Of a DNA stretch of 21,062 nt, positions 1-8,626 are shown piece by piece. This DNA comes from Hirudo medicinalis (lineage: Eukaryota; Annelida; Clitellata; Hirudinida; Hirudinidae). Position 1 is the first letter of the stretch. Each line of letters opens with the position of its first letter. Location of the stretch: assembly GCA_011800805.1 (NCBI GenBank), contig MPNW01001360.1, positions 7,798-28,859 of the forward strand, in the 5' to 3' direction. A program made the position numbers and the translations under genes. The notes beneath the pieces are model-generated. The model was not told the origin of the DNA. It was given only the letters and a program-made list of their open reading frames with translations, and did not search any database.

Positions 1-883
1 ATTTAATGTTTCATCTTTCCAACAAGGCCTTTAATTTGATGAAACGAGCCCAAAACGGAAGCTGTCGTAATAATATTTCTAAGCCAAAAATCGTTCATTT
101 GCATAATTTACAAGAACCATTGACCCACATGAAAGGAAATTTTAGAAGGTGCTTGTAAATGGTGATTTACTTAATTGCTGAAAATTTCAGATAGATATGT
201 TAATTTATATGGAAGTTATAAAAAAAAAGTGGGTATGTCGTAATAATATTTCTAGCATTTTATGCACATTTGTCGCTTACTCAGGAAATTTTGTAAATCC
301 GTTGATCTGATAACACTCTGGTTATTCAATTGAATCGAAGGTGTCGAGTCGAGATCAAATAAATCTCCTTTCGTGAAATTTCCAAATCGTGAATTTCATT
401 TTCTTGAAAAGTGATCAAAGATAGGAAGGAAATAACTTGCAGCATTTCTCAAATCTTTATTTGGTTATTTTTCATTCGTTAGTTAGTGTATGAATTTATG
501 AATTTTTATGAGGTTTTCATAATTTATGAATTTATTCATAAATGAATTTATGTGGATCTTTATGTGGACAAATGTTATTTATGTGGATCGCTTAAGCAAC
601 TTATAAGAAAAACTCGAGAATATATGTGGAATGTACCATCCTAATAACCACGTTATGAAATGGTTATTGCCTAACAACCACGCAGCACAAACTTAATCAA
701 GGTTTTGTGATAATTTTTTTGCACAAATCATCACGCTACCTGCACAGGTGGCATTTGAAATTGCAATGTAACTTTTCCATTTCAGATCCTCTGATCTTTA
801 TTCTATCAAATTAGTGTCAATAGTCAATAGTTGAATTAGATATATTCTTCTTAATTGTCGACTTTTAACTTGATTTATAAACA
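1..883. other. AT-rich intergenic DNA
   Basis: No coding frame of substance is seen. The stretch holds a 19-bp direct repeat (63-81 and 236-254) and a cluster of short GAATTTATG / TTTATGTGGAT iterations at about 490-590. No RNA gene was recognised. Confidence 0.6.
63..254. repeat. 19-bp direct repeat, two copies 173 bp apart
   Basis: The same 19 bases, starting TGTCGTAATAA and ending ATTTCTA, occur at 63-81 and at 236-254. Flanking similarity is weak, so this could be chance in AT-rich DNA or the remains of a repeat whose rest lies left of the window. Confidence 0.5.
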
Positions 884-885
884 TT

Positions 886-938
886 CAGTCAGGACGCAAA
901 ACATGAAGACACCCCATAATTTCCTGATAACTCGCTAA
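886..938 (+). repeat. Left terminal inverted repeat of the Tc3-like element
   Basis: Pairs with 2380-2432 read in reverse complement, with about 8 mismatches in 53 bases. It contains the core CATGAAGAC at 902-910, repeated internally as CATGAGGAC at 1075-1083. Confidence 0.85.
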
Positions 939-1221
939 ATATAAGTTCAATATTACTCAATTTTACACATAACATCACTTTATTGTATACAAAACGACCT
1001 GTAAAATTTTAAATAAATTTAAGAAGTAGAACTTGTAAAATATGCAAAATAGCTTTTTACGGCCGTTTGAAAACCATGAGGACATCCTTACTTATACCAA
1101 TAAAACTTGAATTTTTTTTATAGTTTTGCAATCAAAATGCACTTTATGCAAATATTATCGATATGTAAACCCAAAAAGAGTTAAAAATTAATTTGAAGTT
1201 TATAAAATTACTATTTCATAA

Positions 1222-2117
1222 ATGGCTGGAGGTAAAATGTTGTCTGACAAGGAGAAGGGGCAGATTGAGGCCTTCAGACAAGCAAATTATTCGATCAGGG
1301 AAATTGGCAAAGAGCTCAATCGATCCAAGACTGTCGCCTGGAACAACCTAAAGGCTCCTGAGGAATATGGAACGAAAAATAATAATGGAAGAACCGTGAA
1401 ACTGACGATTTGGCAGCAGAGACGCCAGGGAAGAAAGGCTTCTACAGGTACATTTTCAACAAATCAAATTTGAAATGAACTTGATTTAAAAATTTGTAAA
1501 AGTACAGTCTTAAGTTATTTGAGATCTAGTGGTATTTTATTATACGAAAAAGTTTAATGATTCCAGCTCTTAAAAACCATCACAAGTTGGCAAGAGTAGA
1601 ATGGACCAAAACCATGCTGTCCAACAGAGATGGCTGGGACAATATAATTTTTTCAGATGAGAAGAAGTTTAACCTGGATGGTCATCCGTTCCACTGGCTT
1701 GACTTCAGGTTAGAAAAGAAACATTTTTTAGCCGAAATCATGGAGCAGGATCGGTGACGATTTGAGAATTTCGAAGTGAAGGATTAACTGAATTGGCTTT
1801 TCTAAATGGGAGACAGTCTTCAGCAGATTACATCAAAGTATTAGAAGATCATCTCCTGCCTTTTGGGGAAGCTTATTATGGAAAAAAATTATATTCCAGC
1901 AAGATAACGCCCCGATCCATACTTCCAAGTTGAAGAAGAAGTTATAAGTTGACCAGCCTGTTCCCCAGACTTAAATCCTATAGTAAACGTCTGGGGAATG
2001 TTGTCAAAACTGGTTTACAACAATGGAAAGCAGTTTCACTCCAAATCTGACCTGGAAAACGCCATTAGGAATGCCTGGAAAGAACTGGATGGAAAATTCG
2101 TAAAAACCTTAAAATAA
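1222..2117 (+). pseudogene. Broken Tc3-like transposase
   Basis: The start region (ATG at 1222) reads as a Tc1/Tc3 paired-like helix-turn-helix, with LSDKEKGQI, YSIREIGKELNRSKT and PEEYGTK in the first 55 residues. That frame stops at 1471. A second frame resumes near 1503 (STVLSYLRSSG) and shifts again before 1557. From there LARVEWTK and FSDEKKFNLDG give the first catalytic Asp. A TGA at about 1762 replaces the Trp codon expected in the V-W-G block. The second Asp lies in FQQDNAPIH (about 1895-1920) after another frameshift. The third-acid motif reads PDLNPIVNVWG (about 1965-1995), so Glu has become Val. The spacing between the second Asp codon (1903) and that Val codon (1983) is 80 nt, shorter than a DD34E core needs, so bases are missing. 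At least four disabling changes are visible; it cannot make an active enzyme. Confidence 0.9.
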
Positions 2118-2379
2118 AATCAAAGGATAACAGATGTTTTAAAGTTATTGAGATTAAAGGAAACATAATTTCTTATTAATAAATTTTTCTTCTTATTTTT
2201 CGTGCGATTTTAGTCATTTGCGATGATTTTTAAAAGTGTCTTTCGTGGTTATTGGACGCCTCGAAATCACGTTTTTTTTTTTAAATTAATGCATGAAAAT
2301 ATCTTGACGAAAATTTAAGAGATAATCACAAAAATATAATTACATAACATACTATAATTTCCCCACAATCAAATTTTTT

Positions 2380-2432
2380 TTAACGAGTTATCAAGAAATA
2401 ATGAGGTGTCCTCATGGTTTCAGTCCTGACTG
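2380..2432 (-). repeat. Right terminal inverted repeat of the Tc3-like element
   Basis: Reverse complement begins CAGTCAGGACTGAAACCATG and matches the left end at about 85 percent. It is followed outward by the TA dinucleotide at 2433-2434. A degraded internal copy of its core (AAGTGTC...TGGTT) lies at about 2233-2254. Confidence 0.85.
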
Positions 2433-2434
2433 TA

Positions 2435-3358
2435 TTAATAATTATATTATAAGGATTACAAATTCCTAAGGCCACGTATAAATATCGGATCATTTACCTG
2501 TATAGATTTAGATTATTCAGGTGATCTGATCTGATAAATAAGGCGTAACGCTCAACAATAGACCTGAGTAATCATGTTTTTAAGCTTTGGCATTCTTGTT
2601 CCTTGATGTGCCAGGTTACGTGCCTTCAAAACCACCTATGCAAACAAATAAATAACAATAATAAATTCAATTATATTCTGATATCGAACATTCAACTAGA
2701 ATATTCGTAGTAGTCGCTTTACTGGCTGATATTCACACATTACTAGTGAAACTATCATTCGTGTTGTGAATAATTACAGAAATGTAAATATTTGTAATTG
2801 TAATAATTAAGTGTAATAAATGTAATTTAAGTGGCTTATTTGTCGTGATGAGGCGTGTTACATTTTGAAGTGAGTAGGTGATTTACAAAAACAAATTTCA
2901 TCCGGTGAATGCCCAAGTCAGCAGGTTCTTCTTGAAAATAATAATCCATTCACATTGAAAATGCATTCATGTTTATATTATATTACATTACATACGTAAT
3001 AACAATATTAGTAATTAATTATTATTAATAATGCTTTAACATTAACAAGACAAATCCTCCCGCCCAACCTTGACTAAAAAGCAAAGGGACAAAATAACAG
3101 CAAGTGAAGCGTGACCATTAAGAAATTGAAAGAATTTGAAATTTCACTTTTTTTTAAACAACAAGAAATACGCCTTTGCACGAGAACAGCGGGATTTGCA
3201 CAATAGCTAAATACAAGACAAATGCGTGGTTTTTATCGATAAAAATATTTATTTCAAGGAAAGGTTGCTCAGTTTATTTTAAAAGAGACATTTTGAAAAC
3301 TAAACTCATAACTTTTTTGTCCTATTTATAATTATCTTGATTGAATTTTTACGAATGC
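2435..3358. other. AT-rich intergenic DNA
   Basis: No coding frame, RNA gene or strong repeat is seen. It contains many TTAATTATT-type runs (about 2990-3040). TTTATT at 3248-3253 and 3272-3277 could act as further minus-strand poly(A) signals for MFAP1. Confidence 0.5.
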
Positions 3359-3364
3359 TTTATT
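3359..3364 (-). terminator. Candidate poly(A) signal of MFAP1
   Basis: TTTATT on the plus strand reads AATAAA on the minus strand, about 160 nt beyond the MFAP1 stop codon. It is the nearest canonical hexamer, so it is the favoured 3' end signal. Confidence 0.5.
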
Positions 3365-3391
3365 GGTTAAGTGGATGGTTGGTTGACTAGT

Positions 3392-3439
3392 TGAATGTCT
3401 GGCTGGTTGATTGGCTGAATGTCTGGCTGGTTGATTGGC
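3392..3439. repeat. 24-bp tandem repeat, two perfect units
   Basis: The unit beginning TGAATGTCTGGCTGG is present twice in tandem (3392-3415 and 3416-3439), with diverged TGGTTGGTTGACTAG material just before it. It lies between the MFAP1 stop and its likely poly(A) signal, so it should be in the 3'UTR. Confidence 0.8.
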
Positions 3440-3525
3440 TGTTTTAAAGTCCAAAATAAATACGTGCACTTTGTTTCTGATGAAATGTTGAATCATCGAA
3501 TCATTGGATCTCAATCATTTAAAAA

Positions 3526-4929
3526 TTACATAACTCGAGCTCTTTTAGCTTCAGGTTCTTTCATGCCACCTCTTCTGGTTTTGTGGAGCTCCAGGTTTTT
3601 CCCAATCGCCCAAGGACTGTCAAACTTGGTCGTATCCTGGTCAAGCAGGTGTGTGTACTTTGTTTGACCAATCCTTCCAAAGTTTTTGACCTGAAGGGCT
3701 TTTGGAAGCACAGTCTTATCAAAGTGATCTTCAAGGGTGGGTGCTGTTATGTCTCTCTTTAGAAGATCATTTTCTTCATCGAGATAAAACGCACCACGGT
3801 GGTAGTACTTCTGGAGGAATTTGTACTTGCCTCTGTCCAATTTGTTTGTTACTATCTTTGGATTTGACTCTAGCTCCTTCAGGCGCTCCTCCTCCGTCAT
3901 GTTGCGTTGTCTCTCGAGTTCCTCCTTCTCCTTCAGTTGTTTCTCCCTCTCCTCTTTGTCCCTTTTGTACCTAGTCAATTCTCTAAGCCTCCATATGTGG
4001 TAGGATTCTTCTTCATTCTCATCGTCAGTAATGACCTCCTCCATGGATTTGGCCGCTCTTGCATTGGCTTCAGCTTCTCTCTTCAAGTCTAACTCAAGCA
4101 AGTGTAGAGTTGACTCACGCTTTTTGCAAGCCCCTTTTATTTCCAGAGCTTCCAGCTCTTCTTTGCTCAAGAACAACTTTTCTCTTTCTTTGATTGTCAC
4201 TCTGTTTTCTTTTCTGACAAACACAGGTTTCAGTCGCTGATGATCTTCTTCCGGTTCTGAGTCTGAACATTCTTCATATTCCGATTCCTCTTGATTTTCT
4301 TCTTCCTTGGAGATTTCTTCTCCAAATTCCATCAGTTCCGCCTCTTCCTCCTCCTTTTTAACAGTGGCCCTCTTTCTCAAAATCTCCCTTCGTCGTTGGA
4401 TCTCATCTTCACTGAGTTCTTCTTCCTCGGTCTCAGCAGGTTCAGATTCCTCTTTTATCTTGATATCAATCACGTCCTTGACCACCTCCTCCTTTTTAAT
4501 TGTGGTTCTATTCCTCAATATCTGTCTGCGCAGTTGAATCTCATCTTCACTGACTTCAGAGTCGGTCATAACATGTTCAGCCTCCTCCTTTATCTCCATC
4601 ACTTCCACCTTTCTTCGAGATGACTTTAAATTCTTACTAATTTCATCGTCTTCCTCATTCATGTTCCTAATCTCCATTAATCTCTGCAGCCTCCTATCTC
4701 CAACTGTTTCCATTTCAATTTTAGCCTTTATGTCGCATGTTTCGAGGGATGCATCATTTGGCCGCTTGCAGAAGGAATTACAAGCGACCTCATCTTCCTC
4801 TTCGCTTAAATAGGCAGGTGCATATTCAGGTCTCTTTCCAGCAAAATATCTGGAAACCTTCGTTTTTTCCATTCTGATCTGACCCTTCTCATCCTTGACC
4901 GGGACAGCTCCAGCGGTTGAGAAAATCAT
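3526..4929 (-). CDS. MFAP1: Microfibrillar-associated protein 1 (spliceosome B-complex protein)
   Basis: An intact 467-aa open frame without introns. MFAP1 is, despite its name, a nuclear protein of the spliceosomal B complex that works with PRP38-type partners in pre-mRNA splicing. The N-terminus (residues 4-38, STAGAVPVKDEKG and SRYFAGKRPEYAP) matches the conserved start of the family. The middle is a highly charged Glu/Lys/Arg region, with acidic patches and repeated EDEIQ(L/R)RR(Q/E)ILR blocks, and should form long helices. The conserved C-terminal core is present: GKYKFLQKYYHRGAF (367-381), APTLEDHFDKT, and VKNFGRIGQTKYTHL followed by DQDTTKFDSPW (about 414-440), then a basic tail. Length is close to the usual ~440 aa. 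The ATG at 4929 is the first in frame after a stop at 4966-4968. A few N-terminal residues seen in vertebrates are absent; an upstream coding exon cannot be excluded but no sign of one was found. Confidence 0.95.
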   Translation of the reverse strand: MIFSTAGAVPVKDEKGQIRMEKTKVSRYFAGKRPEYAPAYLSEEEDEVACNSFCKRPNDASLETCDIKAKIEMETVGDRRLQRLMEIRNMNEEDDEISKNLKSSRRKVEVMEIKEEAEHVMTDSEVSEDEIQLRRQILRNRTTIKKEEVVKDVIDIKIKEESEPAETEEEELSEDEIQRRREILRKRATVKKEEEEAELMEFGEEISKEEENQEESEYEECSDSEPEEDHQRLKPVFVRKENRVTIKEREKLFLSKEELEALEIKGACKKRESTLHLLELDLKREAEANARAAKSMEEVITDDENEEESYHIWRLRELTRYKRDKEEREKQLKEKEELERQRNMTEEERLKELESNPKIVTNKLDRGKYKFLQKYYHRGAFYLDEENDLLKRDITAPTLEDHFDKTVLPKALQVKNFGRIGQTKYTHLLDQDTTKFDSPWAIGKNLELHKTRRGGMKEPEAKRARVM

Positions 4930-5140
4930 TGGTTTTGGTTCAGATGCTGAGGTTTGATCAGAGGTTTAGAACTTCTTATGAGAAGTTGGTGGTGAAATGA
5001 TTGCGGTGAATTATTTAGAATTATGTCTTTCTTTCCTGACTTATTGTTTGTCATCGAATAAAAGACGCTGAATAAAGAGTCAAAATGTCATCATTTTATT
5101 GATTAAATTAAGGAATTTTTAAAATTATTTCGAACAAGTA
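4930..5140. other. MFAP1 upstream region
   Basis: Upstream flank and probable 5'UTR/promoter of MFAP1. No TATA box at a convincing distance and no other gene is seen before the (ATT)n array. Confidence 0.4.
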
Positions 5141-5164
5141 CTATTATTATTATTATTATTATTA

Positions 5165-5247
<83 letters not shown>

Positions 5248-5307
5248 TTATTATTATTATTATTATTATTTATTATTTATTATTATTATTTATTATTATT
5301 ATTATTA

Positions 5308-5341
<34 letters not shown>
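5141..5341. repeat. (ATT)n microsatellite, about 200 bp
   Basis: Nearly pure TAT/ATT trinucleotide repeat with a few interruptions (GTT near 5167, extra T runs after 5247). Any frame through it encodes only Leu, Tyr or Ile runs and is not a gene. Confidence 0.95.
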
Positions 5342-5342
<1 letters not shown>

Positions 5343-5372
5343 TGAATTTACTGCATTTTTTATTATGAATGA

Positions 5373-5553
5373 ATATCGACGGATTTTTTGTTAGAAATGA
5401 TTTTTAGGTTCAATAAATGGCAGATGAAGCTCAATTTCAGTAAATGTTCCCATTTGAAGATTGATGCTCGACATGGAGAAACAGTGAAGGCTCAGAACAT
5501 GTCCAGCTTTAAATATCTTCTAGATACATTTTTTTATGGTTACAGAGCTTATC
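5373..5553 (+). mobile_element. Fossil of a LINE (non-LTR) reverse transcriptase
   Basis: In one frame from 5373 the translation includes FNKWQMKLNFSKCSHLKI (5409-5462) and, about 20 codons on, MSSFKYLLDT (5500-5529). This is the pattern of the RT region of jockey/CR1-like elements just past the catalytic core: a Trp, then an M-K-x-N-x-S-K-C block followed by a Lys-Tyr-Leu block. The normal KYLG has lost its Gly, and a stop follows within about 60 codons. No YxDD box, endonuclease or ORF1 is present, so it is a small remnant. Its 5' side runs directly into the (ATT)n array. The assignment rests on motif resemblance only. Confidence 0.55.
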
Positions 5554-6345
5554 ACATTTGATTTTGTGGATATGCTGTTGTTGTTATGTTGCTTTGTTTT
5601 TTGATTTTTGATGCTTTTCATGTTTTCCATTGTGTGATCCGGCGAGGGGTTCGTAATAATATTAATAATAGTAATTAATAATCTCATATAATATTATTAT
5701 TACTAAAAATTTAAATTAATTATTATACAAATAAGAAATTTTGGAGAAAATCATCATTCTTTCCATTCGTTGAAGCTACATAGATGTACATGTATACCTT
5801 AGTTTGCACACTTTCGATGTCAACAGTTGAAGGTTCTTGGCGAGTATGAAATTGATCAGAGCATGTTAGGTGCTTTTTACGCCTTTATTGATTTCATTGC
5901 GCCTCAAATAAACGAGTCACGACATTACGAAATAGAGAAAATATTGTGTCATGCTTAAGAATTTCGACAATGTTTCAATATTTGCTCATATTTCTAAGAA
6001 TAATCTAAAAATGTCCCTGGTAGCAATGACAACACATTAATCACCACGTTGTTGTTGATGTTGTTGTTGTTGTAGAAGTTATTACGTAACTAAATTAGGA
6101 CGGTGACCCCACAACAGGATTCGATTCCGTGATGCTGTCATCATGAGGAGAAGTCTCAGTTGTCAGACCATGAGGGAGCATACCAACCATCACAATTTAA
6201 GATCCCTTTTATAATTAGATGTTTATCTCGGATGAACCTGCATCTCCTACTTTGTCAAAAAATGTCCTTAAAGGACAAGTAATATGGTCGAGGTTGATTC
6301 ACCTTCACTGAAAGTGGCGTCCCGAACTTTCAGCAGACGTGGATG
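5554..6345. other. Non-coding AT-rich stretch
   Basis: No gene seen. It includes a TAATAATATTAATAAT-rich patch (5653-5730), a short (GTT)n run (6048-6073), and a less AT-rich patch around 6100-6345 with a tRNA-B-box-like GGATTCGATTCC at 6118-6129 but no matching A box. Confidence 0.5.
6048..6073. repeat. (GTT)n microsatellite
   Basis: GTTGTTGTTGATGTTGTTGTTGTTGT, one interruption. Confidence 0.85.
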
Positions 6346-6412
6346 CCATCGTGTAGCTGTAGCCAACGTACTGTAGCCACCGTGTAGCTGTAGACGTGTG
6401 GCCAACGTACCG
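6346..6412. repeat. Imperfect tandem duplication of about 31-37 bp
   Basis: Two copies begin CCAT/CCAC-CGTGTAGCTGTAG and end CCAACGTAC(T/C)G. The second copy carries an extra ACGTGTGG between the two halves. Confidence 0.75.
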
Positions 6413-6560
6413 AAGATGTGAGTATTAGCAAAATGCAGAAATAGCATATCTGAAATGCTTACGTAAGTGAAAACTGTAATTTCAATTTTGAATTAAAGAA
6501 GCGTTCGTGTGTAGGATTTTGAGGGCTTGCGAACATTCAAAAACTCAAATGAGTTCAAAG

Positions 6561-6740
6561 TAATTCATAATAACTCTTAATAACTCATAATAACTCATAT
6601 TAATTCATAATAACTCTTAATAACTCATAATAACTCATAATAGCTCATAATAACTCATAACAACTCTTAATAACTCACAATAACTTTTAATAACTCATAT
6701 TAATTCATAATAACTCTTAATAACTCATAATAATTCATGA
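6561..6740. repeat. 10-bp tandem array, 18 copies of TAACTCATAA
   Basis: Eighteen units in exact 10-bp register. Consensus is TAACTCATAA, with variants TAACTCTTAA, TAATTCATAA and TAACTCATAT. The variants recur in order: the run TAACTCATAT-TAATTCATAA-TAACTCTTAA-TAACTCATAA occurs at 6591-6630 and again at 6691-6730, so four-unit blocks were amplified together. Confidence 0.95.
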
Positions 6741-7332
6741 GTGGTTCAAATTTCAAATGCAAGAAAAAATATTTAAAAATGTGTGCTTAGTTTTTTTTCC
6801 TTAAAGCCAAATGCGAGCACATTTTAGGAACGTGTTTCTGCTGTTATCAGCTTATTTATATTTGATGCTATCATTTTAATAGTATCATTTAATAGCATCA
6901 TTTAATTAAAATAAAATGTGTCACAGAGTCATGATGAATGAACCAGTGTTGCTTTGAAGGTCATAATGCACCTCCGCCATCTTACAACATGAGTAAGTCA
7001 AACACCAGGGTCGTCTGTGTAATTGAGTAAGTTTCTTAAGTACTCATCAACATCACTAGGAGTACTCCTAAAATTATCCATCATCTTCCCAATGATCAAA
7101 TAAAATTTATTATTATTATTATTATTTATTACTTAAAATTATGAAATGCAGTCAATTAGCACACCGGTATCATGCAATAGACTATAATAGACAGGAGGGT
7201 CGATATTATTCGATTTGGTTGCAATCGACATTTTCTGATTGCGTGTTCACAGGTTTCATGTAAACTTCTTGTGTCAATATTTAATGAGATTTTTGGATAC
7301 AACTTTAAGTGTATTACTGCGCCTGAATTGTC
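6741..7332. other. Intergenic and upstream region of the secreted-protein gene
   Basis: AT-rich with no gene seen. It includes repeated ATCATTTAATAG motifs (about 6871-6904) and a short (ATT)n run at 7109-7131. The right end should hold the promoter of the next gene. Confidence 0.5.
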
Positions 7333-7340
7333 TATAAAAG
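7333..7340 (+). promoter_or_regulatory. TATA box of the secreted Cys/Trp-rich gene
   Basis: TATAAAAG, with an initiator-like TCAGAC at 7366-7371 about 33-35 bp downstream. The downstream transcript then has a well-formed 5'UTR intron, which supports a real start near 7368. Confidence 0.65.
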
Positions 7341-7407
7341 AAACTTGGTCACTTGGTCTTTGACTTCAGACATTTTTCTTAGGAACCTGCTCGAGAAACG
7401 TCTGACT

Positions 7408-7490
7408 GTAAGTCATTCATTGTCGTTCAAACGTATTTCCACAAATCTTTATTGAGCTATTTTATAAATAAAATTTAATTCATCTTCCAG
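7408..7490 (+). other. 5'UTR intron of the secreted Cys/Trp-rich gene
   Basis: A perfect donor GTAAGT at 7408 and an acceptor CATCTTCCAG ending at 7490 bound an 83-bp intron. The spliced leader would join about 40 nt of first exon to GGAATCAAGA just before the ATG at 7501. Confidence 0.6.
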
Positions 7491-7500
7491 GGAATCAAGA

Positions 7501-8165
7501 ATGGCTGCTGGTTACTTGGGAATATTCTGCCTTGCATTGGTCTTCATCCAGGCACAAGGTTGCAAGAAATGCAACGACAACTGCCCAACTGGTGACTGCA
7601 TTGCCCACGATGTTTCACAGCAAACTGGATGTGTGGAGGTGGCTAACCAGCCCCCCAAATCAACTCAGTGTCAATGGTGGGGCAACGGTCTTGCTTCTCA
7701 CACAGACATAGTGAGTTTCGTAAATCATTTCTGGTTAGTTAGAATTAACATCTGGTTAGTTTAAGAGTTATAAGTTATAATCGATAACAATTTATCAATT
7801 TAGTTAGAATAGTAATACCATTCAGTTCGATTATTTAACGACTTAAAATTATTCCCTTATTACAGCAAAGTAAATATAACTTGTAGTGAAATGTAGACAT
7901 GAATTGAAAATAGAAGTTAAGTTCACAATTGTGAAAATCGTTATTTTTTCAGGATCTCTTGGGAGGGAAGATCGTGGCCTACAAGTTGAAGTGGTTTAGC
8001 GGATCGTGGTCTGGATGGTTTGTCCCTGGAGTGAACGATCTGGATTGCAAGTACAACAACTACTCCAAGAGTTGCAACGGCAAATCCACTTGCTATGGAT
8101 CCCTGAGAAGATGGTGGTCGTACTTCTACGACCATTACCACACCTATATCATTTGCAAGCCTTGA
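7501..8165 (+). CDS. Small secreted Cys/Trp-rich protein, unrecognised family
   Basis: Two coding exons, 7501-7710 and 7953-8165. The 242-bp intron has a consensus GTGAGT donor and TTTTTTCAG acceptor and sits in phase 0. The product has 140 residues. Residues 1-20 form a clear signal peptide (hydrophobic run LGIFCLALVFIQA), so the mature protein of about 120 aa is secreted. Mature cysteines number ten (21, 24, 28, 33, 44, 57, 102, 111, 117, 138), enough for five disulfides. It is unusually aromatic, with seven Trp and a striking WFSGSWSGWFVPGVNDLD block (84-101), then RRWWSYFYDHYHTYIIC (122-138). The two exons split an N-terminal CxxC-rich part from the aromatic domain. The start has A at -3 and G at +4. 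I cannot name a function; extracellular binding or defence are possible, but nothing here proves either. Confidence 0.85.
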
Positions 8166-8308
8166 GTTCAATGTCGCAGATGAAATTGCAAGTCCAGTGT
8201 TCTTCATCAATTAACTCTTATGATTTTGTTAACATTTGCTTAAATTTGGCTAACATTCTAAACTTTGCTCTGTCTCATTGAATCAATTTCAAATTGTTTC
8301 TCGAGCAA

Positions 8309-8326
8309 AATAAAAATTTCAATAAA
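8309..8326 (+). terminator. Poly(A) signals of the secreted Cys/Trp-rich gene
   Basis: Two AATAAA hexamers, at 8309-8314 and 8321-8326, about 145-160 nt after the stop codon. Confidence 0.7.
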
Positions 8327-8626
8327 ATTGAAGATGGTTTCAACTTAGTGTTTTTACCTCTTAAAAAAAGTTTCGCAATCGGTTTGGAAATTGCTTTGGA
8401 AAAATATGCCATATTAGATATTAATATTTTAAAGTGTCCAAAATGTTAAGAAAATATTATAGCCTAATTAAGTATTGTCTACAAAATTATTTACATGAAT
8501 TGTAGCCTCCAAAGCGCATGTTTTGTGAAATAAAAAGTGAGTTAACATTTAATCATATCTTGGGTCGTAAACAACGTTGCTCGCTGCATAACATTTTTCT
8601 GATTCCGTGCCGAAAAATCGTTGGCA
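8327..8626. other. Intergenic spacer before BCDIN3D
   Basis: AT-rich, about 300 bp, between the poly(A) signals of one gene and the ATG of the next. No TATA box or other gene was recognised. Confidence 0.4.

Larger units (their letters stand above)
884..2434 (+). mobile_element. Degenerate Tc3-like Tc1/mariner DNA transposon
   Basis: Terminal inverted repeats lie at 886-938 and 2380-2432 and match at about 45 of 53 positions. Both begin CAGTCAGGAC read inward. The right end is followed by TA (2433-2434), the usual Tc1/mariner target duplication; the left counterpart at 884-885 is TT, so one copy has mutated. A second, internal copy of the CATGAGGAC core sits about 170 bp inside each end (near 1069-1095 and 2233-2254), giving an IR/DR layout as in Tc3 and Sleeping Beauty-type elements. 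Between the ends lies a broken transposase. Element length is about 1.55 kb. With the transposase dead, this copy could move only by trans-mobilisation. Confidence 0.9.

Noticed and set aside
3702..4623. Several plus-strand open frames opposite MFAP1
   Set aside because: They are antisense shadows of the charged MFAP1 coding sequence and have no own features.
5165..5368. Open frame of Leu/Tyr/Ile runs
   Set aside because: It is the (ATT)n microsatellite read as codons.
6118..6129. tRNA B-box-like GGATTCGATTCC
   Set aside because: No A box 40-70 bp upstream; that position is a (GTT)n run.
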